64,000 nucleotides of DNA from JAHJFW01 sp964595075 (GCA_964595075.1 CAZQNT010000002.1:1-64000), one strand, 5' to 3'; counted from the stretch's first letter, positions 14,173 through 23,248 are shown. The notes: generated from the letters alone by a model not told the origin. Made by a program: numbers and translations.

Positions 14173-15153
14173 ATGAGTAAAACTTTGTTCGAGCAAATTT
14201 GCTCCATCGAAAACATCTTCGCCGCTTGGGCAAGATTCAGCGACGGCAAACGCTCCAAAGCAGATGTGATGGCTTTCGAATTACGTTTGGAAGACAATCT
14301 ATTCTCCCTGCGCGACAGCCTCTCCTTCGGCGAATATCGTCATGATCCCTACGAGCCGTTTACTATTTTCGATCCGAAGCAACGTCGGATCCACAAGGCT
14401 ACGGTGAAGGATCGGGTCGTACATCAGGCTATCGTGAACGTCATCGAGCCGTTTTTCGAAAGTCGATTTATCCATGACAGCTATTCATGCCGAGTCGGGA
14501 AGGGCACGCATGCCGCCGTCGAACGGTTGAGATATTTTCTGCGCCAAGCGAGCCGCAATAATACACGAACCGTTCATGCTTTGAAATGCGATATCAGACG
14601 ATTTTTCGCGTCAGTGGATCACTCGACACTTCTTTTTCTTTTAGAAAAACGGATTGGCGACAATCAAACCATCGAATTGCTTAAAAATATCATTGGCAGC
14701 TTCTTCATCTCCAAAGGCAAAGGCATCCCGCTGGGCAACTTGACCAGCCAGCTGTTCGCCAATATCTATCTTCACGAATTGGATAGATACGCAAAAATAT
14801 CCCTTCAGGAAAAACACTACCTTCGCTATTGTGATGACTTCATTATTTTAAGCGAATCGAGAGAACGTCTTTCAGGCGTGACTAAAAGCCTCGACGACTT
14901 TTTGAACCAAGCACTTTCGCTCCAGTTGCATCCGAAGAAAGTATTCATTCGTACATGGGCGCAGGGAATAGATTTTTTGGGATACGTATTATTTCCACAT
15001 GCGACGGTCGTACGCATCAACACGGCGGAAAGGATGTTGCGTAGCGCGAACGAAGACAATATAAATTCGTACCTTGGCGTCTGTAGTCATGCCGATGCGT
15101 TTGAATTGGAACAGATCGTGCTTACGAAAAGCATCAGCCTAGGATACCCGTAA
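14173..15153 (+). CDS. DGR reverse transcriptase
   Basis: 326 residues. RT motifs in order: HDPYEPFTIFDPKQRRIHKA and KDRVVHQAIVNVI (motifs 1-2), LKCDIRRFFASVDH near 140 (motif A aspartate), GKGIPLGNLTSQLFANIYL near 180 (the GNLTSQ form typical of DGR and group II-like RTs), YLRYCDDFIIL near 217 (catalytic Y-C-D-D), then LQLHPKKVFI and GIDFLGYVLFPH. The C-terminus (INSYLGVCSHADAFEL) matches DGR RTs. With Avd it makes adenine-mutagenised cDNA from the template RNA. The last 20 bases overlap, tail to tail, the end of the prophage tail gene. Confidence 0.96.
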   Translation: MSKTLFEQICSIENIFAAWARFSDGKRSKADVMAFELRLEDNLFSLRDSLSFGEYRHDPYEPFTIFDPKQRRIHKATVKDRVVHQAIVNVIEPFFESRFIHDSYSCRVGKGTHAAVERLRYFLRQASRNNTRTVHALKCDIRRFFASVDHSTLLFLLEKRIGDNQTIELLKNIIGSFFISKGKGIPLGNLTSQLFANIYLHELDRYAKISLQEKHYLRYCDDFIILSESRERLSGVTKSLDDFLNQALSLQLHPKKVFIRTWAQGIDFLGYVLFPHATVVRINTAERMLRSANEDNINSYLGVCSHADAFELEQIVLTKSISLGYP

Positions 15154-16213
15154 GCTCGGACCCAAAAATATCGACCGTATCTGCCAAATGCAGCACTGCC
15201 AGACTCCCGTCATACTCCACCCGTTGAATTCGCAACACCTGTCCCGAAAGAATCGATGACGCACCGCTTGTGACGTTTGATATCTTCACCGTATCACCCG
15301 GCAGAATGGTCTCGATCGCGTAATTCGCGTTCACCGTGATCTGCGTTTTTGTAAATGGATTTTTGAGTCGTGCCACTTCCCCGTTCCCTTTGGAGTCAGC
15401 CGAGCCGCTGTTTTGGATTCCTGAGTCGGAAAGAGATTCGTCTCGGTGACCGTAAGTAGATTGGCTTGTGGCATCTGAATAGACGGCGAACGTTGGTCCG
15501 CTCCCCCATCCCAACCGAACGAGGTTCTTCACATCTAAAATCGATCTTCCAGTTTGGATCGAATCAACATGCTTTCCCAGCGCAAGAGTGTGCGTAGGTG
15601 TTACATCGGAGTATTGCTGGAGATCGATCTGCCCATTCGGATGCAAACGCCAATACCAAGTCGCATCCAAAAATGCGAAAGCTGAGGCAAAAGCATCAAG
15701 ATGCGTCTTCTGAACAAAATTTACGGATACAGACAACGCCGGATTCCCAAGGTTCTTCGTAAAGAATGAACCATGGACGGAGTTTAGGTCGTCAATCGCG
15801 TCCGAAAACATCGTGTCGATATCCGCGCTCGCGTAGCTCACGGTATATCCGGTACCGACCCAGAAAGCGTTACCGATTAGAGCGTCGATCGGGAATATTC
15901 GGAGCGTGACGTGATTGCTCATCGCATCGTACATCGCGTTCGCCTCAATGATGTGGCCTTGATAGACCAATAATCCTCCTGGATTAGCATCGTTTATCGC
16001 ATACACCTTTACGAGATCGAACAGATTAATAGTCGAACCATATCCGAAATTATCCCACGGCAGGGCGAGATCAAGCGCGATCTCCCCTGCCGGCTTGTTG
16101 ACCTCCCGTATGATTCTTGGGACTGAAAGCAAAATGCCGGAATCCAACACGCGCCGGAATGTGATTCCGGAGCTTGAGTAGATCTTGGCAAAAAACTTCG
16201 CAGCTGATGGCAT
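15134..16213 (-). CDS. phage tail protein, probable tail-tip/baseplate component
   Basis: 359 residues, beta-rich, no membrane segment. An N-terminal portion with VNKPAGEIALDLALPWDN and LFDLVKVYAIND, then HVTLRIFPIDALIG, a middle region ending with a Ser-rich linker, and IETILPGDTVKISN near the end resemble siphovirus tail-tip proteins of the gp27-like/ReqiPepy6 Gp37 type. It is the last gene of the minus-strand structural run, four bases after the tail collar gene. Role (host contact or baseplate) is inferred from position. Its stop overlaps the DGR reverse transcriptase. Confidence 0.65.
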   Translation of the reverse strand: MPSAAKFFAKIYSSSGITFRRVLDSGILLSVPRIIREVNKPAGEIALDLALPWDNFGYGSTINLFDLVKVYAINDANPGGLLVYQGHIIEANAMYDAMSNHVTLRIFPIDALIGNAFWVGTGYTVSYASADIDTMFSDAIDDLNSVHGSFFTKNLGNPALSVSVNFVQKTHLDAFASAFAFLDATWYWRLHPNGQIDLQQYSDVTPTHTLALGKHVDSIQTGRSILDVKNLVRLGWGSGPTFAVYSDATSQSTYGHRDESLSDSGIQNSGSADSKGNGEVARLKNPFTKTQITVNANYAIETILPGDTVKISNVTSGASSILSGQVLRIQRVEYDGSLAVLHLADTVDIFGSELTGILG

Positions 16214-16216
16214 GGC

Positions 16217-17771
16217 TTACGTCTTGATGATGAAGTTGAACGTGTTGTATGGCTGCAAGTTGTTGTGCGCTCCGCCGCTTCCCGCAGAACCGGATGACCA
16301 GCCGCCAGCGTTCTGTGCAGTCGNNNNNNNNNNCAGCATCAGCAAGTTCCACAGCGCCAAGGTGTGATCCGCCCGACGTTCCAGATGCTCCGGGAATGTT
16401 ATGGGTGTGCGCCGGCATTTCTGTGGTCGAGAGCGTATGAGCTTTTTCGCCGCCCGTTTTGCCCAATGCATTGAATTCTGTTTGGCCGGAATCGTAACCC
16501 GTTGGGACGTTGCCTTTCATGTTCGGCAGGTTGAACGTCGTTGAGCCGTCTCCTGTGCCATAGGCGGTGCTAATTGCGGCAAATAGGGCGGAGTAGGTCG
16601 TTCTGGAGACGGCAGTTCCGTCACACAACAGCCATCCCGATGGCGTTGCAGAACCTCCAAACGGAACCATGACGCCAGCTGGCAATCCTGAGGCGGCCGT
16701 GGGCGAGGATTGGAACCCTTGAGTCACTTTCGTGAGATCCCATTTGCTGTCCGTGCCGTTGTAGCGGAACTCCAGATAATCGACTGCCGAAAGTGCAGCC
16801 GTCACGACGTACGATGCGATGTCGTTTGAGAATCGCGTACCGCCGGCCGTATTGAGTGCGATGGTTTTCGCCGCTGACGCATGTTGTCTGAAGCGAATGA
16901 AGTACGATTCTCCGTCCATTCCATTTTGCCAAGTCACCTGCGTGATATTTTCCGTGAACGTGCATTCGAAAAAATTTGCAGCCGAGCAGTCGCAAATCAG
17001 CACGCCGCCCGATGAGGATACGGCTGCCGTCACGATGTTGAGATATCGGACGTTTCCGGAGCTATCGCGCGTGTACCATCCCCCATTTTTCGCCCAGAGG
17101 AAAAGATATCCGGCTGGCGGGTTCACGGTTGGCGCCGTGGTGACCTGCTTGAGTAATTCAATATCGACCGCTTTGTTCACGGATTGATTGAATTCGAATC
17201 CTGCGTTCGTGACTGTTCCCGATCCTGGCAAACCATCGCCCAAAAGCGTGATCGTGGTTGTTGGATTTGAATACGAGACGGCGGTGATAAGTGCGCGATA
17301 CCAAGTGCCCGCGATCTTAAACAGATAGACGCGTCCCACGGTGAAGATGGCCGTCTTATCTCCGCTGATCGTGTGGCTCGTCGCCGAAACCACCGTGGTG
17401 ACCGCGCTTTGGACGATAAAACCACCGTCGTCGAATCCCGCGAGATAATCTTGAAGCTGATCGTGACCAGCCTTTGTGAAATGGATTTCGCAGGTTGCGC
17501 CCGAGGCGTGAGTCGCCGCCGTCGTGCTGCCGTAACCGCGCGTGTCGATGGTGCAGGTAACCGTACCGCCGGAAATGGACATGGCGGAAAGCAGGATCTG
17601 CTCGTTTTCGATGGTGAGCACCGCTTTGTATCCGGCAGGCATGTTCCATGACTGTGTGCCCAAAACTGAAGCCGAAGATCCGGTGAAGGTTCCGGACGTT
17701 TGGGATGATAGGAGCTGCGCGTCGAGTAGGAATGACGCGCGATCCAAGACGAGAAGTTTTTGGTATGACAT
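16217..17771 (-). CDS. tail collar-domain fibre protein (crosses an N gap)
   Basis: About 515 residues, with an assembly gap of unknown length at 16324-16333. After a beta-rich N-terminal region (GYKAVLTIENEQILLSAMS), residues near 375-425 form a phage tail collar domain: PSGWLLCDGTAVSRTTYSAL, then TTFNLPNMKGNVPTGYD and MPAHTHNI. The end after the gap (GGAHNNLQPYNTFNFIIKT) is the usual final strand of this fold. Both halves are in reading frames that meet only if the gap is resized. Probably a distal fibre. One base separates it from the distal tail gene start. Confidence 0.85.
16324..16333. other. assembly gap (10 N)
   Basis: Run of N inside the tail collar gene; flanking frames show its true length is not 10. 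Confidence 0.95.
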
Positions 17772-17772
17772 A

Positions 17773-18621
17773 TCAGTAGTAACGTGAGTAATGAAGCTCG
17801 GTCACGGAGATCGAGAAGCCCGATCCCGTGAGCGTGATTTTGAAAACATTTGAACCCGCAATGATCTTTGGAAGTACGCCCGTGTAGTCGATCTCAGTTC
17901 CATTTTTCGTGACGCGTCGATTTTCTCCGTCGATCACGATTTGATCGCCGTTCGAAAAAGCAGATGCGATGGTGATCTTGTCGCCGTTCGACGTGTTCTC
18001 CCACACTATTTGCGACAACGTGCCAGCCGTAACCACAGTGATGTATCCGAGCGAATCGGCTTCGGCCGTTCCGGCGTTCACGAATTCCATAGTGGTCGGT
18101 GAAACCGTCACCGGAGTCGGAACGTCGGTGACCGTCCGTCCCCCGCTCCTCCCGAACGGTTGCAAAGCGACTAATTCAATTTCATACGGACACATGGTCA
18201 TGTGGTAGTGGTCGCGCTCTTGGAACATCCGATCAAGCCCGATGGCGTAGCATTCGTAGTAACGCGAAGATCCTGCCCATGGGATCTTGAGCACGCCCCC
18301 GAACACTGAGAGGTTCTTGCGTATCGTGTCCATGCGGGATTCCATGTCTGCTCTGCTGGAGCCTTTGATCGTTCCGCGTAAGACGATATGCGTTTCTCGC
18401 CAATAGGCTGATTCTGCGTAAGCTCCTTGCGCGCGTGGATACGCTCGTTTTTGCAAATCGAGAATCGGTGCGGATAATTTCACGAATCGCGTTAGAATGC
18501 TTGAATTCTGAAGTCCGTAGTTATTGAACGTGATTTCGTCCGTAGACGCGGGCGAGGTCGCCGAAACACCATCCAATAGGACGATGTCGAGCTTCGCGGA
18601 ATCGAGCTGGTAAACGGACAT
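17773..18621 (-). CDS. phage distal tail-like protein
   Basis: 282 residues from ATG 18621, two bases after the tape measure stop (TAATATG junction). The N-terminal region (KLDIVLLDGVS, then YWRETHIVLRGTIKGSSRAD and LSVFGGVLKIPW), followed by FQERDHYHMTMCPYEIELVA, looks like the siphovirus distal tail (Dit)/tail-family fold. The C-terminal part is a galectin-like beta domain containing 'NGDQIVIDGENRRVTKNG', as in other phage tail Dit proteins. It would form the hub between the tail tube and tip. Family inferred from this pattern and from its place after the tape measure. Confidence 0.75.
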   Translation of the reverse strand: MSVYQLDSAKLDIVLLDGVSATSPASTDEITFNNYGLQNSSILTRFVKLSAPILDLQKRAYPRAQGAYAESAYWRETHIVLRGTIKGSSRADMESRMDTIRKNLSVFGGVLKIPWAGSSRYYECYAIGLDRMFQERDHYHMTMCPYEIELVALQPFGRSGGRTVTDVPTPVTVSPTTMEFVNAGTAEADSLGYITVVTAGTLSQIVWENTSNGDKITIASAFSNGDQIVIDGENRRVTKNGTEIDYTGVLPKIIAGSNVFKITLTGSGFSISVTELHYSRYY

Positions 18622-18622
18622 A

Positions 18623-20947
18623 TTACATTTGAGCCGCGAGGCCGTAACGATTGCCTTGCAGGACTTTTGCGAGTTCCTTTGCGACCGTACGCGCAAGCCT
18701 CGTCTCGTCGGCTTGGTTCGATACGTTCACGGTCGCGCCTTCCATGATGGAAACGGAAACTGGCTGTGAAAACTGACCTTGGTTACCTTTGAGCGGAATG
18801 ACGGCCTCCGGACCGGATTCGCCGATCAATGCGATGGTTGGCTTTGTGACGATTCCGCCCGATGCGAGGTGCGTCTGCGGAATTACCGCCGCAGTACCGC
18901 TTGATGCCGATTTAAGAGCGCTTTGGGCGTTTTGGATGGCTTGGACGGTCGCTTTGACCTGAGCCTCGATCGCGACGAGTTCGGCGTGCTTCGCTTTCGA
19001 CTCGGCAATGATCTTCTCGTAACCGTCTTTGTATTCCTGCAATAAAAGATCGAACCGGTGCGCGGTCTCTTCCTTCAATCGCTCGGTCTGTTTCTTGTGT
19101 TCGTCCTCCTCTTTCTGCATGTCCGCCTTGAGTGCCGCCATCTTCTCGTCAAAAGCGAGTTTGGCCTGCCGTTTTTCATCTTCGTATTTCAAACGCAACC
19201 GTTCGAGGTCGGTGGTCGCGCGGAATTTATCCGCGTCGGCTTTGAGTGATGCGTACTGCGTCACGATGGCCTGTTCCGCATCGAGTTGTTTTTGCGTTTC
19301 CGAAAGTTTCGCCTGAAGCTCTGTTCGGCGATCCGCGTCGTCCGTTTTCTGGAGATCGTTTTGCAAGCTGGCCAAATCCTTCTGTGATTGAGCGAGCTTG
19401 TTCTGATGCGCCATGAAAAGCTGAAGCTGCTCATCCTGGTATTGTTTTTGGTTGTCCGCGCTCGATTTGGCGTAGTCGCTTTGAAGCTGCGCCATCTTCT
19501 GCGAGATGTCCGCGACCTTCTGATTGTACGCATCGAGCTGGTCGGAAGATTTTTGCGTGTAGTCGCGGATAAGTTCGCCGAGTTTTGTCTGAGTCTGCTT
19601 TGCATCAGCACTGATTTTGGATAGGGCGTCAGATGCCTTGGATGCACCTTGCGACGCGCCTCCGCCGATTGAATCGATAATCTGTCGCTTGACTACAGGC
19701 GCGGCATCTTCGATGGGTTTGAATCCTTGCTGTACGACACCCTCTTTCATGGCGGCGCCTGCTTTCATGAAAGCCAAATCCATGTCGGTAGCGAATGCAC
19801 CGATCGTGCTGTTGACCTGCTTGGCTGTGGCTTGGAAACCGGAGAAGTCGAATGCGCTCGCGGCTTTAGCCATGGCGGCTTTCGCACCATCGAAGTCACC
19901 CGTCATGGCTTTTGCCAATGCAGAGAAAACATTCTGTCCGATCTCCCCTATCTTCTTGAATGATTTTGCGACATCCGTGGCAAATGCGACGGCCTCGATC
20001 GCTCCGCCTACGAGCACTGCTCCGAGCGAGAGTACGGCGTATGCGACGCCTTCCAAAACATAGCCGGCCGCTTTGGCTCCGGACGCGAGGCTGTAAAAAC
20101 TGCGTGACCAAGTATCGTTCTTCGAAGTTGCGGCTTGAGCGGACCTGGCTGCGTCCGCCGCGTCGTTCACGAACAGATTCAGCGCAGGCAGAACCGCTTT
20201 GCCGATATTTTCCTGAACTTCATGAAGCGAATTGTCGAGCTGTTGGATCTTGCCTTGGTAGGTGTTGGCCGAGGCTGCTGCGGATCCTCCGAATTCCTTT
20301 GAGAGTTCGGCCAAAATCAACTTCTGGGCTTCCATGGTCTTGCCCGCCTTCTCATGCGTCTGGATTTGTTCTTTCTGCTGTTCGGTAAAAGAGACGCCGA
20401 TACGCGTGAGGGCGGTAAGACCTTCCGCCGGATTGTTGAGCGCCTTGCCTAGCTGGATGATGGACGAATGGAGATCGGTTCCCATGGCCGTGCTCACGTT
20501 CAGAGCCGCTTGGATGGCGTCAGGGAATACTTGCTTGCTCACCTTGGTAAACGTGAGCATTAAATTCTCGCCGGCAATCACCTGATCCTTGCTGAAGGTC
20601 GTGAGATTCGCCATCTGACCGGCTAGATCGTTCGCCATTTGTGCCGTGACTCCGGCCGCCATTCCGGTGGACTTCAAAACCGCCGAGAGCTGAGCTTGCG
20701 TCGCCTCCGCTTCCTCGGCCGCCGTTATCGTTCCTTTAAGAAAACCACCGAGAGCGTTGAAAGCCGAGCTTGCTGCGTTGGCCGCGAGGTTGCCGAGTCC
20801 GATAGCTCCAACAAGTTTTCCGAACCCCATGCCTGACGAATCCGTGGCGGTAGAGACGCCTCGCAAATCATTTTCGAGCGACTTCAATTGCCCCGTCGCA
20901 TTATTCGACGCTTCAATAGCAATTTGCAACTTAGCGTTGGTGGCCAT
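18623..20947 (-). CDS. phage tape measure protein
   Basis: 774 residues. The N-terminal 300 residues match the tape measure core (FSKDQVIAGENLMLTFTKVS, SIIQLGKALNNPAEGLTALT, IGVSFTEQQKEQI). A hydrophobic stretch follows at about 290-320. Residues about 430-680 form a very long coiled coil (repeats of Q, K, E and A). The end has GGIVTKPTIALIGESGPEAV, the conserved tape measure C-terminal motif. It sets tail length and assists DNA ejection. Its start overlaps the frameshifted tail chaperone gene by 17 bases, the classic order. Confidence 0.93.
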   Translation of the reverse strand: MATNAKLQIAIEASNNATGQLKSLENDLRGVSTATDSSGMGFGKLVGAIGLGNLAANAASSAFNALGGFLKGTITAAEEAEATQAQLSAVLKSTGMAAGVTAQMANDLAGQMANLTTFSKDQVIAGENLMLTFTKVSKQVFPDAIQAALNVSTAMGTDLHSSIIQLGKALNNPAEGLTALTRIGVSFTEQQKEQIQTHEKAGKTMEAQKLILAELSKEFGGSAAASANTYQGKIQQLDNSLHEVQENIGKAVLPALNLFVNDAADAARSAQAATSKNDTWSRSFYSLASGAKAAGYVLEGVAYAVLSLGAVLVGGAIEAVAFATDVAKSFKKIGEIGQNVFSALAKAMTGDFDGAKAAMAKAASAFDFSGFQATAKQVNSTIGAFATDMDLAFMKAGAAMKEGVVQQGFKPIEDAAPVVKRQIIDSIGGGASQGASKASDALSKISADAKQTQTKLGELIRDYTQKSSDQLDAYNQKVADISQKMAQLQSDYAKSSADNQKQYQDEQLQLFMAHQNKLAQSQKDLASLQNDLQKTDDADRRTELQAKLSETQKQLDAEQAIVTQYASLKADADKFRATTDLERLRLKYEDEKRQAKLAFDEKMAALKADMQKEEDEHKKQTERLKEETAHRFDLLLQEYKDGYEKIIAESKAKHAELVAIEAQVKATVQAIQNAQSALKSASSGTAAVIPQTHLASGGIVTKPTIALIGESGPEAVIPLKGNQGQFSQPVSVSIMEGATVNVSNQADETRLARTVAKELAKVLQGNRYGLAAQM

Positions 20948-21433
20948 GGGTTAAGAGGTATAGAAAATCGTCGATAACGTCCGCCGGAGCATCCTCGAGA
21001 TCCCGCCATGACCAGCCGAGTTCGCGACAGAGCAGGAACGCTTCGATCCTTCGGCTCGCGAGGGCGAGATCACGCTCGGAAAGCAATAGAGCCGAACCCC
21101 GCCCCTCGACGAGGTGCTCTAACGCGCTTTTGGGCCGTCGTTGGGCTTGGAGCGGAATCCGATGGCTTGAAGGGCTTGATCGAGCAGGCTCTCCCCTTCT
21201 TCGGCGGTGAAATTGTTCTCGAGCGATTCCTTCGTGATCGGTTCCTCGAATGACCAAGCCGTCACGAATTTCGTGAGCAAGTTCGCCGACCAATCGTTAA
21301 GCAGGCTCGGTTCTACGCTCTCGCCTTCCTTGGCTTTGGCGTAAGGACTGGCCTCCTGCATACGACGGCGTTCGCCCCAGCTGAATGAGTCCTTGACTTC
21401 CGCCCATTGGCCATTGGATAGTTCGATTTTCAT
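20931..21433 (-). CDS. tail assembly chaperone, -1 frameshift product (gpGT-like)
   Basis: Predicted 167-residue fusion: the first 102 residues of the upstream chaperone, then a -1 slip at CCCAAAA (plus-strand positions 21128-21134), then 65 residues (SALEHLVEGRGSALL... ending THGHQR). The slip site fits X-XXY-YYZ with zero-frame codons CCA AAA. The extension has no start codon of its own in a sensible place and overlaps the tape measure start. In lambda-like phages the G and GT forms chaperone tape measure and tail tube assembly in a fixed ratio. Confidence 0.78.
21119..21433 (-). CDS. tail assembly chaperone (gpG-like)
   Basis: 104 residues from ATG 21433 (KIELSNGQWAEVKDSFSWGE). The sequence contains ITKESLENNFTAEEGESLLDQALQAIG, a helical region typical of siphovirus tail chaperones, and ends NDGPKAR. 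A longer frame starting at 21484 is less likely. Identified mainly by position (between tail tube and tape measure) and by the frameshift site near its end. The plus-strand moron gene starts 110 bases upstream. Confidence 0.75.
   Translation of the reverse strand: MKIELSNGQWAEVKDSFSWGERRRMQEASPYAKAKEGESVEPSLLNDWSANLLTKFVTAWSFEEPITKESLENNFTAEEGESLLDQALQAIGFRSKPNDGPKAR
21128..21134 (-). promoter_or_regulatory. -1 ribosomal frameshift site CCCAAAA
   Basis: Slippery heptamer on the minus strand, in the correct phase: CCA AAA in frame 0 re-pairs as CCC AAA in frame -1. The zero-frame stop comes three codons after the AAA. A short GC-rich region with CTCGTCGAGG follows and could act as a stimulatory stem. 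Confidence 0.75.
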
Positions 21434-21494
21434 ATGAGGTAAAAATAACAATCCGCCCAGTCGAGGAGAGCGGATTGTCCACAAGTCGTTTTCT

Positions 21495-21527
21495 ACACTT
21501 CAAATGAAGCAACGAAAAGTGTATACT
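21495..21527 (+). promoter_or_regulatory. promoter and inverted-repeat operator of the moron gene
   Basis: -35 TTCAAA (21499-21504), 17-bp spacer, -10 TATACT (21522-21527). The inverted repeat ACACTT/AAGTGT (21495-21500 and 21517-21522) overlaps both boxes and looks like a repressor site. Confidence 0.55.
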
Positions 21528-21544
21528 TGAAACAAGTTCATTAT

Positions 21545-22501
21545 ATGCCATCCACTAAACTTCAAATCGTATATAAGCTGGATGGAATTAACGCTGATGA
21601 TGGCGTAGATGTTTTTGAGATCGCACCTGTCTTAATGCATTTTGGAGAGTTGGTTAGATCGGCAAATACAATTTTAGGCTACGACCAAAAAATCGACGTA
21701 AAAATTAAACCGATACGAGCTGGATCATGGATCGCTGATTTTGTTTTTCAACAAACTCCGATCAACCATCTTCTCAACTATCTGCACACTTCGGAAGGTA
21801 CAGACCTAGCTTTACTGATGGCCTTTTTAGGTCTCTCACCAAAAGATGGAATCATGGGAGTAGCGGAAATCATCAGATTTACGAAAGGCCTTGTAAATAA
21901 TTTTCACAAAAATAAAGAAAAAGAGACCGTCACTTACGAGTCACCTTCTGGAGAAAAGATGGAGATCAGCATGGCTGAACATAGACTTGTTCAATCGCCC
22001 GTTATTCAGAACAATTATTATAATTGCGTTATAGCTCCTTTTGATAAATTTCCAGCGACGACTGCGGTTAGTATTGAGTCCACTGATCCAGTTACTCAAA
22101 CACAAAAATTCACCAAAGAAGATAAATCAGCATTTGAGCAGTATGCAAAGACTGAACTTCTGGAGGATGTGGAGGAAAGTACCAGTACGCTCACGGGGGT
22201 ATTTTTGAAACCAAAAAGAGGTTCTTATTCTGGTGAAGAAAAGCAATATTCTTTTATCATGGGTGAAAATAACGTTCTCTGGCCGGTAACGATTGACGAT
22301 GAGGTATTTTTGCAAAAACTACGTTCTGGGGAATTGCGTCTCTACTCCGAGGATGTGCTTAAAGTTGATTTAGAATTTAGACAGAAAAAAGATCCGACGA
22401 ATAAAATCATGACTGCGTACGCAATAAAAAAAGTTTCAGAATACATCAAATACGAGAAGCCAAAGCAGTTGGGCATGGATGACGTGATGGGTAAAACCTA
22501 G
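21545..22501 (+). CDS. phage moron protein of unknown function
   Basis: 318 residues from ATG 21545. It is the only plus-strand gene within the prophage run, is AT-rich compared with its neighbours, and has its own promoter and terminator: the definition of a moron (an added gene often expressed in the lysogen). The N-terminal part (KLDGINADDGVDVFEIAPVL, IKPIRAGSWIADFVFQ) is followed by a hydrophobic stretch near residues 85-125 (DLALLMAFLGLS, MGVAEIIRF) and a hydrophilic C-terminal region. I do not recognise the family. Superinfection exclusion, defence or host fitness are possible roles but unproven. Confidence 0.7.
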   Translation: MPSTKLQIVYKLDGINADDGVDVFEIAPVLMHFGELVRSANTILGYDQKIDVKIKPIRAGSWIADFVFQQTPINHLLNYLHTSEGTDLALLMAFLGLSPKDGIMGVAEIIRFTKGLVNNFHKNKEKETVTYESPSGEKMEISMAEHRLVQSPVIQNNYYNCVIAPFDKFPATTAVSIESTDPVTQTQKFTKEDKSAFEQYAKTELLEDVEESTSTLTGVFLKPKRGSYSGEEKQYSFIMGENNVLWPVTIDDEVFLQKLRSGELRLYSEDVLKVDLEFRQKKDPTNKIMTAYAIKKVSEYIKYEKPKQLGMDDVMGKT

Positions 22502-22530
22502 TTCTCGTTGCTAAAACTCTTACGCAATCT

Positions 22531-22556
22531 ATGCGCGATTCTTGCGCGTTTTTTTT
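22531..22556 (+). terminator. terminator of the moron gene
   Basis: ATGCGCG (22531-22537) pairs with TGCGCGT (22543-22549) with two G-T pairs, followed by eight T. Confidence 0.8.
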
Positions 22557-23003
22557 CTAAACGATAAACGGCAATGGATCGATGTAACCCGCGAAACCAT
22601 TTCTAAGCTGGTTTTGCCAGCCCGGCGGTCGATATCCGAAATGAAGATGTGGACCGGATGAGAATCCGGTGTTATTGGATAGTCCGATACGCTGGCCGAC
22701 CGCGACTTGCGTCCCGATGCCAACGTAAAATTTACAAAGATGACCGTAGATGGTCTGCGATCCGTCCAGATGTTCGAGACGAATATATTTGCCGTATCCT
22801 CGCACGCCTTCATCTCGCATTTCCATGACCCTACCTCCCGCAGCCGCCGTTACATATCTGTGACCGAGTGGAGAATCAAAAAAACGCGTGCGATAATCGA
22901 TGCCGTTATGCCCTTTCATGCCGAACTGGGCATAGACTTCCGGCCGCTCGCCAAAGCGCTGGGTGAGCACAACTGGATCCATTGGGTGTTTAAGATTGGG
23001 CAT
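22557..23003 (-). CDS. M23 peptidase, probable phage endolysin
   Basis: 148 residues, essentially a bare M23 (lysostaphin-type) zinc peptidase domain. Ligands visible: H and D in GMKGHNGIDYR near residue 32-36, and GPHLHFG near 117-121, with IYGHL before it. No signal peptide, consistent with release through a holin. It would cut peptide cross-bridges of the host wall at the end of infection. Adjacent holin-like genes upstream on the same strand support a lysis cassette. Confidence 0.88.
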   Translation of the reverse strand: MPNLKHPMDPVVLTQRFGERPEVYAQFGMKGHNGIDYRTRFFDSPLGHRYVTAAAGGRVMEMRDEGVRGYGKYIRLEHLDGSQTIYGHLCKFYVGIGTQVAVGQRIGLSNNTGFSSGPHLHFGYRPPGWQNQLRNGFAGYIDPLPFIV

Positions 23004-23032
23004 AGCGATAATTCTACACGAACAGACCGCCC

Positions 23033-23248
23033 TTAGGAGGCGGTCTTTGCGTCGAGTTCGGCGATTTTGGCGTTCGCCTCTTCGAGCTGCTTGTTCACGG
23101 CGCCAATGACCTGTTGGTCATGCTCTTCAGCGGTCGCAAGTTCGAACCCGTTATTCAGGTAGCCCTGAAGCTTGGTTTCGAGTGCTTCCGCATCAATATC
23201 ACCGATGCGTTCGATGTTCCCGTCTTTCTTGATGAAACGATACAACAT
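23033..23248 (-). CDS. small phage protein, unknown
   Basis: 71 residues. The start MLYRFIKKDGNIERIG is followed by a helical, Glu/Ala-rich second half (NKQLEEANAKIAELDAK) that could form a short coiled coil. Lies between the holin-like gene and the endolysin. No family recognised. Confidence 0.6.
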   Translation of the reverse strand: MLYRFIKKDGNIERIGDIDAEALETKLQGYLNNGFELATAEEHDQQVIGAVNKQLEEANAKIAELDAKTAS

